A program made the position numbers and the translations under genes. A stretch of 8,370 bases of DNA from an uncultured bacterium (GTDB lineage Bacteria; Bacillota; Clostridia; Oscillospirales; Ruminococcaceae): assembly GCA_934845495.1 (NCBI GenBank), contig CAKWRB010000007.1, positions 1-8,370 on the forward strand. The letters run 5' to 3'. This document shows, piece after piece, positions 6,507 through 8,370 of this stretch (positions are counted from its first letter, which is position 1; each line of letters begins with the position of its first letter). The notes beneath the pieces are model-generated. The model saw only the letters and a list, made by a program, of their open reading frames with translations. It made no database searches and was not told where the DNA came from.

Positions 6507-7580
6507 TTAGCGGCCGGTATCGGGGTTGGGCTTCTCGCTGGAATCGCCGCCGCTGTTGGAACCGCTGGAGCTGCTCTCCTCGTCCTCCTTGTCGGTGGAG
6601 GAAACCTTATCCAGCTCCACATCGGATACAGCATAGCTGGTCAGGGTGCGGGTGGTCAGCTTCCAGGCCTCGAAATCCTTATCCCACTTGGCATCCAGTT
6701 CCTTGGCACCGTCTGCAGTTACCTCGTACAGGTAGCTGTCCTCATCGGCATAGATGTACAGGGTACCGTTGCGGTTGAAGGACGGGGTGCCCACAAAGTT
6801 CAGGAAATCGATGTTGGCATAGTCGTACTTGGCAGCAAAGTCGGTGTTGTAGTCGGTGTCGTACTTCAGGTTCAGCTTGCCCTGGCCGGTGGCATTGACG
6901 GTGAACAGGGCCTCCTCGCCGAACTCGATGTCGATCTCGCCGCAGTCATCAGCAAACTTTACAATGGCACCGCCGTTGTCCAGCGACTGGGAACCATCAA
7001 AGTCCTCCAGAATGTTTGCAGTGGAAGCATAGGTGGTATCAAAGTCGAACTTGTTCTGATCGATGGCATCCTTGGCCTTGGAGCTGGTCTTGGCAACGCT
7101 CAGGGTGCCAGCCAGGTCAAAGTCCTTGGACGAGGTGGTTTCAGGGATATACACCACAGCGGCATAGCCGTAGCCGTAGGAACCGTCCTCCTTCTGGAAC
7201 TTGACATACTTGAGCTCGGGATCGGTGTCCACATCGCCCACCTTCCAGTCAGCAAAGACCTTGTAGCCCTTGACATCGTCGCTGGAGGGCTGCTTGAGCT
7301 CGCCGCTGTCGATATCCTTGCCGGAATCCGCATCGTTCCACAGCAGAACAGGCACATAGATCTTGGTGCCGGCCTCCAGGGTGTCCAGGGCAGCCAGAGT
7401 GGTTTCGTCGAAGTTGCCGTCGTCGTCCTGATCGGCATAGACGGTGGTGCCTGTGCCGGGAGTGCTGCCCTCCTTATAACCCAGAACAAAGCCCATTTCG
7501 GTGGTGGTATCCGCAAAGGCTACCGATGCCAGACTAACGGTCATCACAGCAGCCAGTGCAGCAGAAAAAATCTTTTTCAT
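6507..7580 (-). CDS. Exported acidic protein with C-terminal NPDTGR, function unknown
   Basis: The 357-residue product starts with a clear Sec signal peptide: KK, a hydrophobic core (residues 5-20) and cleavage expected after AFA (Ala23). The mature part is strongly acidic and rich in Asp, Lys, Tyr and Ser. Residues 50-59 (DQDDDGNFDE) resemble a calcium-binding EF-hand or dockerin loop, but only one copy is present. Residues 273-325 are a compact segment ending TRTLTSYAVSDVELDK. Then comes a Ser/Asp/Glu/Gly linker (326-350) and the terminus KPNPDTGR. NPDTG recalls sortase signals, but the hydrophobic segment and basic tail are absent. I do not recognise the family; a cell-surface or secreted role is inferred. 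A paralogue lies upstream on the same strand. CCTCCTTC (7591-7598), read as GAAGGAGG on the coding strand, is 10 bases before ATG 7580. Confidence 0.88.
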   Translation of the reverse strand: MKKIFSAALAAVMTVSLASVAFADTTTEMGFVLGYKEGSTPGTGTTVYADQDDDGNFDETTLAALDTLEAGTKIYVPVLLWNDADSGKDIDSGELKQPSSDDVKGYKVFADWKVGDVDTDPELKYVKFQKEDGSYGYGYAAVVYIPETTSSKDFDLAGTLSVAKTSSKAKDAIDQNKFDFDTTYASTANILEDFDGSQSLDNGGAIVKFADDCGEIDIEFGEEALFTVNATGQGKLNLKYDTDYNTDFAAKYDYANIDFLNFVGTPSFNRNGTLYIYADEDSYLYEVTADGAKELDAKWDKDFEAWKLTTRTLTSYAVSDVELDKVSSTDKEDEESSSSGSNSGGDSSEKPNPDTGR

Positions 7581-7632
7581 CGTTGAGTTGCCTCCTTCAG
7601 TTTGGTTGCAGGGGAGTTTCCCTACGCTTCAA

Positions 7633-7661
7633 ATCATACACGAAACGCTCCACGATCGCAA
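7633..7661 (-). promoter_or_regulatory. Predicted sigma-70-type promoter of the exported-protein gene
   Basis: On the minus strand TTGCGA (7661-7656) and TATGAT (7638-7633) are separated by exactly 17 bases, with TG directly before the -10 box. Initiation near 7626 would give a leader of about 45 bases containing the strong GAAGGAGG site. Confidence 0.65.
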
Positions 7662-7930
7662 TGGAAATTGCTGTTTGTTTGTAATCATTTCGTAATTTAT
7701 TCACAGTTGCCCCACAGAGATTTCCACTTATCCCAGGTGTTGAGCGATTTTGCGGGAAAATTTTGTAAACTCTTTGTATTTTATCTCGTCAATAAGGCAA
7801 ATTGTAATTACAATATTTCTAATTTCGAGTTCAAATTCCTGAAATATATTACAAAATAATTACAGTAAATCAGCTGCTTCCATCTTGGAAATGATATACA
7901 AAATTCGTCAATCGTTGCCAGAGACCCAAG
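7662..7930. other. AT-rich gene-free upstream region with a 14-base palindrome
   Basis: This stretch is clearly richer in A and T than the genes on either side and has no supported gene. It carries the perfect palindrome ATTGTAATTACAAT (7801-7814) and repeated short A/T runs. It lies 140-270 bases upstream of the predicted promoter, so it may be a curved or regulator-binding upstream region; no specific regulator is recognised. The short plus-strand frames here begin inside the neighbouring gene or in the AT-rich tract and lack ribosome sites. Confidence 0.5.
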
Positions 7931-7938
7931 GGCACAAA

Positions 7939-7974
7939 AAAGACGAAGCCGTCCGGAGAAACAGCTTCGTCTTT
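7939..7974 (-). terminator. Intrinsic terminator for the upstream paralogue's transcript
   Basis: AAAGACGAAGC (7939-7949) and GCTTCGTCTTT (7964-7974) form an 11-base-pair perfect stem with a 14-base loop. On the minus strand the stem is followed by a run of T (7940-7935), so it best terminates transcription coming from the gene at 8134-8370, about 160 bases after its stop. It is the last hairpin of the array. Confidence 0.72.
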
Positions 7975-7993
7975 ATAAAATCTTGGGATTCCA

Positions 7994-8143
7994 CCCTAAA
8001 TTTGGGGGAGCAGATCACCCGTCCGCAAGTTTTGATGGCTCAAAACTTGCTGTGTAGATAAGTCATTTATGACTTATCTACCAGTGTCCGGCGACATTTG
8101 GCGAAGCCAAATTCGCGAGGACTAAAGGCAGATTTATCTGCCT
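7994..8143. repeat. Array of consecutive palindromes/hairpins
   Basis: Five inverted repeats with different arms follow one another: near-palindrome CCCTAAATTTGGG (7994-8006); GCAAGTTTTGA/TCAAAACTTGC (8025-8050, 11 pairs, loop TGGC); GTAGATAAGTCA/TGACTTATCTAC (8054-8081, 12 pairs, loop TTTA); GCGA-ATTTGGC/GCCAAAT-TCGC with one bulged C (8091-8116, loop GAA); and AGGCAGA/TCTGCCT (8126-8143, loop TTTA), which encloses the stop codon of the upstream paralogue. GTCCG recurs at 7951, 8021, 8086 and 8146. With the terminator at 7939-7974 this makes a multi-stem structure in the 3' untranslated RNA on the minus strand. It could be a structured 3' UTR, a small RNA or a REP/MITE-like element; which one cannot be decided from one copy. 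Confidence 0.75.
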
Positions 8144-8370
8144 GTGTCCGGGTTGTCCTTGCCGCTCTCGGGCTTGGAGGACTCGTTCTTGTCCTCAGTC
8201 TCAGTCTGCTTGTCCAGCTCTACATCAGAGATAGCGTAGCTCTTCAGAGTTCTGGTCTTGAAGGTCCAGGCATCGTAATCCTCGTCCCACTCCAGGCCAG
8301 CGATAGCCTTGGCGCCGTCCTCGGTTACCTCGTAAACGAACTCATCATTCTCAGCGAAGATGTAAGCAGT
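8134..8370 (-). CDS. Paralogue of the exported NPDTGR protein (partial, N-terminus outside window)
   Basis: Translating 8370 down to the TAA at 8136-8134 gives 78 residues with no start, so the gene continues beyond the window. The first 54 residues (TAYIFAENDEFVYEV to SYAISDVELDK) match residues 273-325 of the complete downstream protein at about 32 positions by hand alignment. An acidic Ser/Glu/Lys linker (QTETEDKNESSKPESGK) follows, then the terminus DNPDTGR, identical over the last six residues. A signal peptide is expected from the paralogue but cannot be seen here. The two genes are in tandem on the minus strand, about 550 bases apart and separated by a terminator and a promoter, so they form separate transcription units. 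Function unknown. Confidence 0.85.
   Translation of the reverse strand, partial: TAYIFAENDEFVYEVTEDGAKAIAGLEWDEDYDAWTFKTRTLKSYAISDVELDKQTETEDKNESSKPESGKDNPDTGR

Noticed and set aside
6481..6509. Frameshift hiding a sortase membrane anchor after NPDTG in the complete exported protein
   Set aside because: Reading past the stop in the same frame gives a short polar peptide with no hydrophobic stretch, and the paralogue ends at the same residue.
7939..8143. Possible CRISPR array because of repeated short motifs at roughly regular spacing
   Set aside because: The shared unit is only about 5-8 bases, the palindromic arms are all different and no 24-40 base direct repeat exists.
7939..8143. Integron attC sites or an IS end
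   Set aside because: No attC core motifs, integrase or transposase are visible, and no terminal inverted repeats with flanking target duplication could be found.

Overview
The window looks like chromosome from a moderately GC-rich, low-GC-phylum Gram-positive anaerobe, most likely a gut Oscillospirales/Ruminococcaceae member (Faecalibacterium, Subdoligranulum or Gemmiger type). This is inferred from strong AGGAGG ribosome sites, the yqhQ-prmC gene pair typical of Clostridia, a cytoplasmic C69 dipeptidase, and Ser/Asp/Glu-rich exported proteins; no marker gene here fixes the genus.

Left block (1-2730, all plus strand): the 3' end of a sensor histidine kinase, a YqhQ-like DUF1385 membrane protein whose best start is a rare ATA codon, prmC (release-factor glutamine methyltransferase), a possible 32-codon coupled small ORF, and a nicotinamidase-like cysteine hydrolase. 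The block ends at a bidirectional intrinsic terminator (2694-2728) shared with the convergent next gene.

Middle block (2739-6355): a minus-strand homologue of glycogen branching enzyme GlgB and a plus-strand C69 dipeptidase diverge from a 198-base intergenic region in which sigma-70-type promoters can be read on both strands. The GlgB homologue keeps the full CBM48 plus GH13 architecture, but the catalytic nucleophile Asp is Asn (N310) and the His-Asp pair of region IV is Tyr-Lys (Y430-K431). It is therefore predicted to be a non-catalytic pseudo-branching enzyme, the strongest biological surprise in the window.

Right block (6360-8370, minus strand): two tandem paralogous proteins, the first complete with a signal peptide, the second cut by the window edge. 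Both end in a disordered acidic/Ser linker and the identical C-terminus NPDTGR, which resembles a sortase signal without the hydrophobic tail. Between them lies about 550 bases without a gene. It holds a good promoter for the complete paralogue, an AT-rich tract with a 14-base palindrome, and a run of consecutive hairpins (7939-8143) with a recurring GTCCG motif. On the minus strand the run ends in an intrinsic terminator, so it is a candidate structured 3' UTR, small RNA or REP/MITE-like element.

The genes do not form one pathway. The blocks are separate transcription units with clear terminators and promoters, and no mobile-element protein, CRISPR array, tRNA or rRNA was seen.
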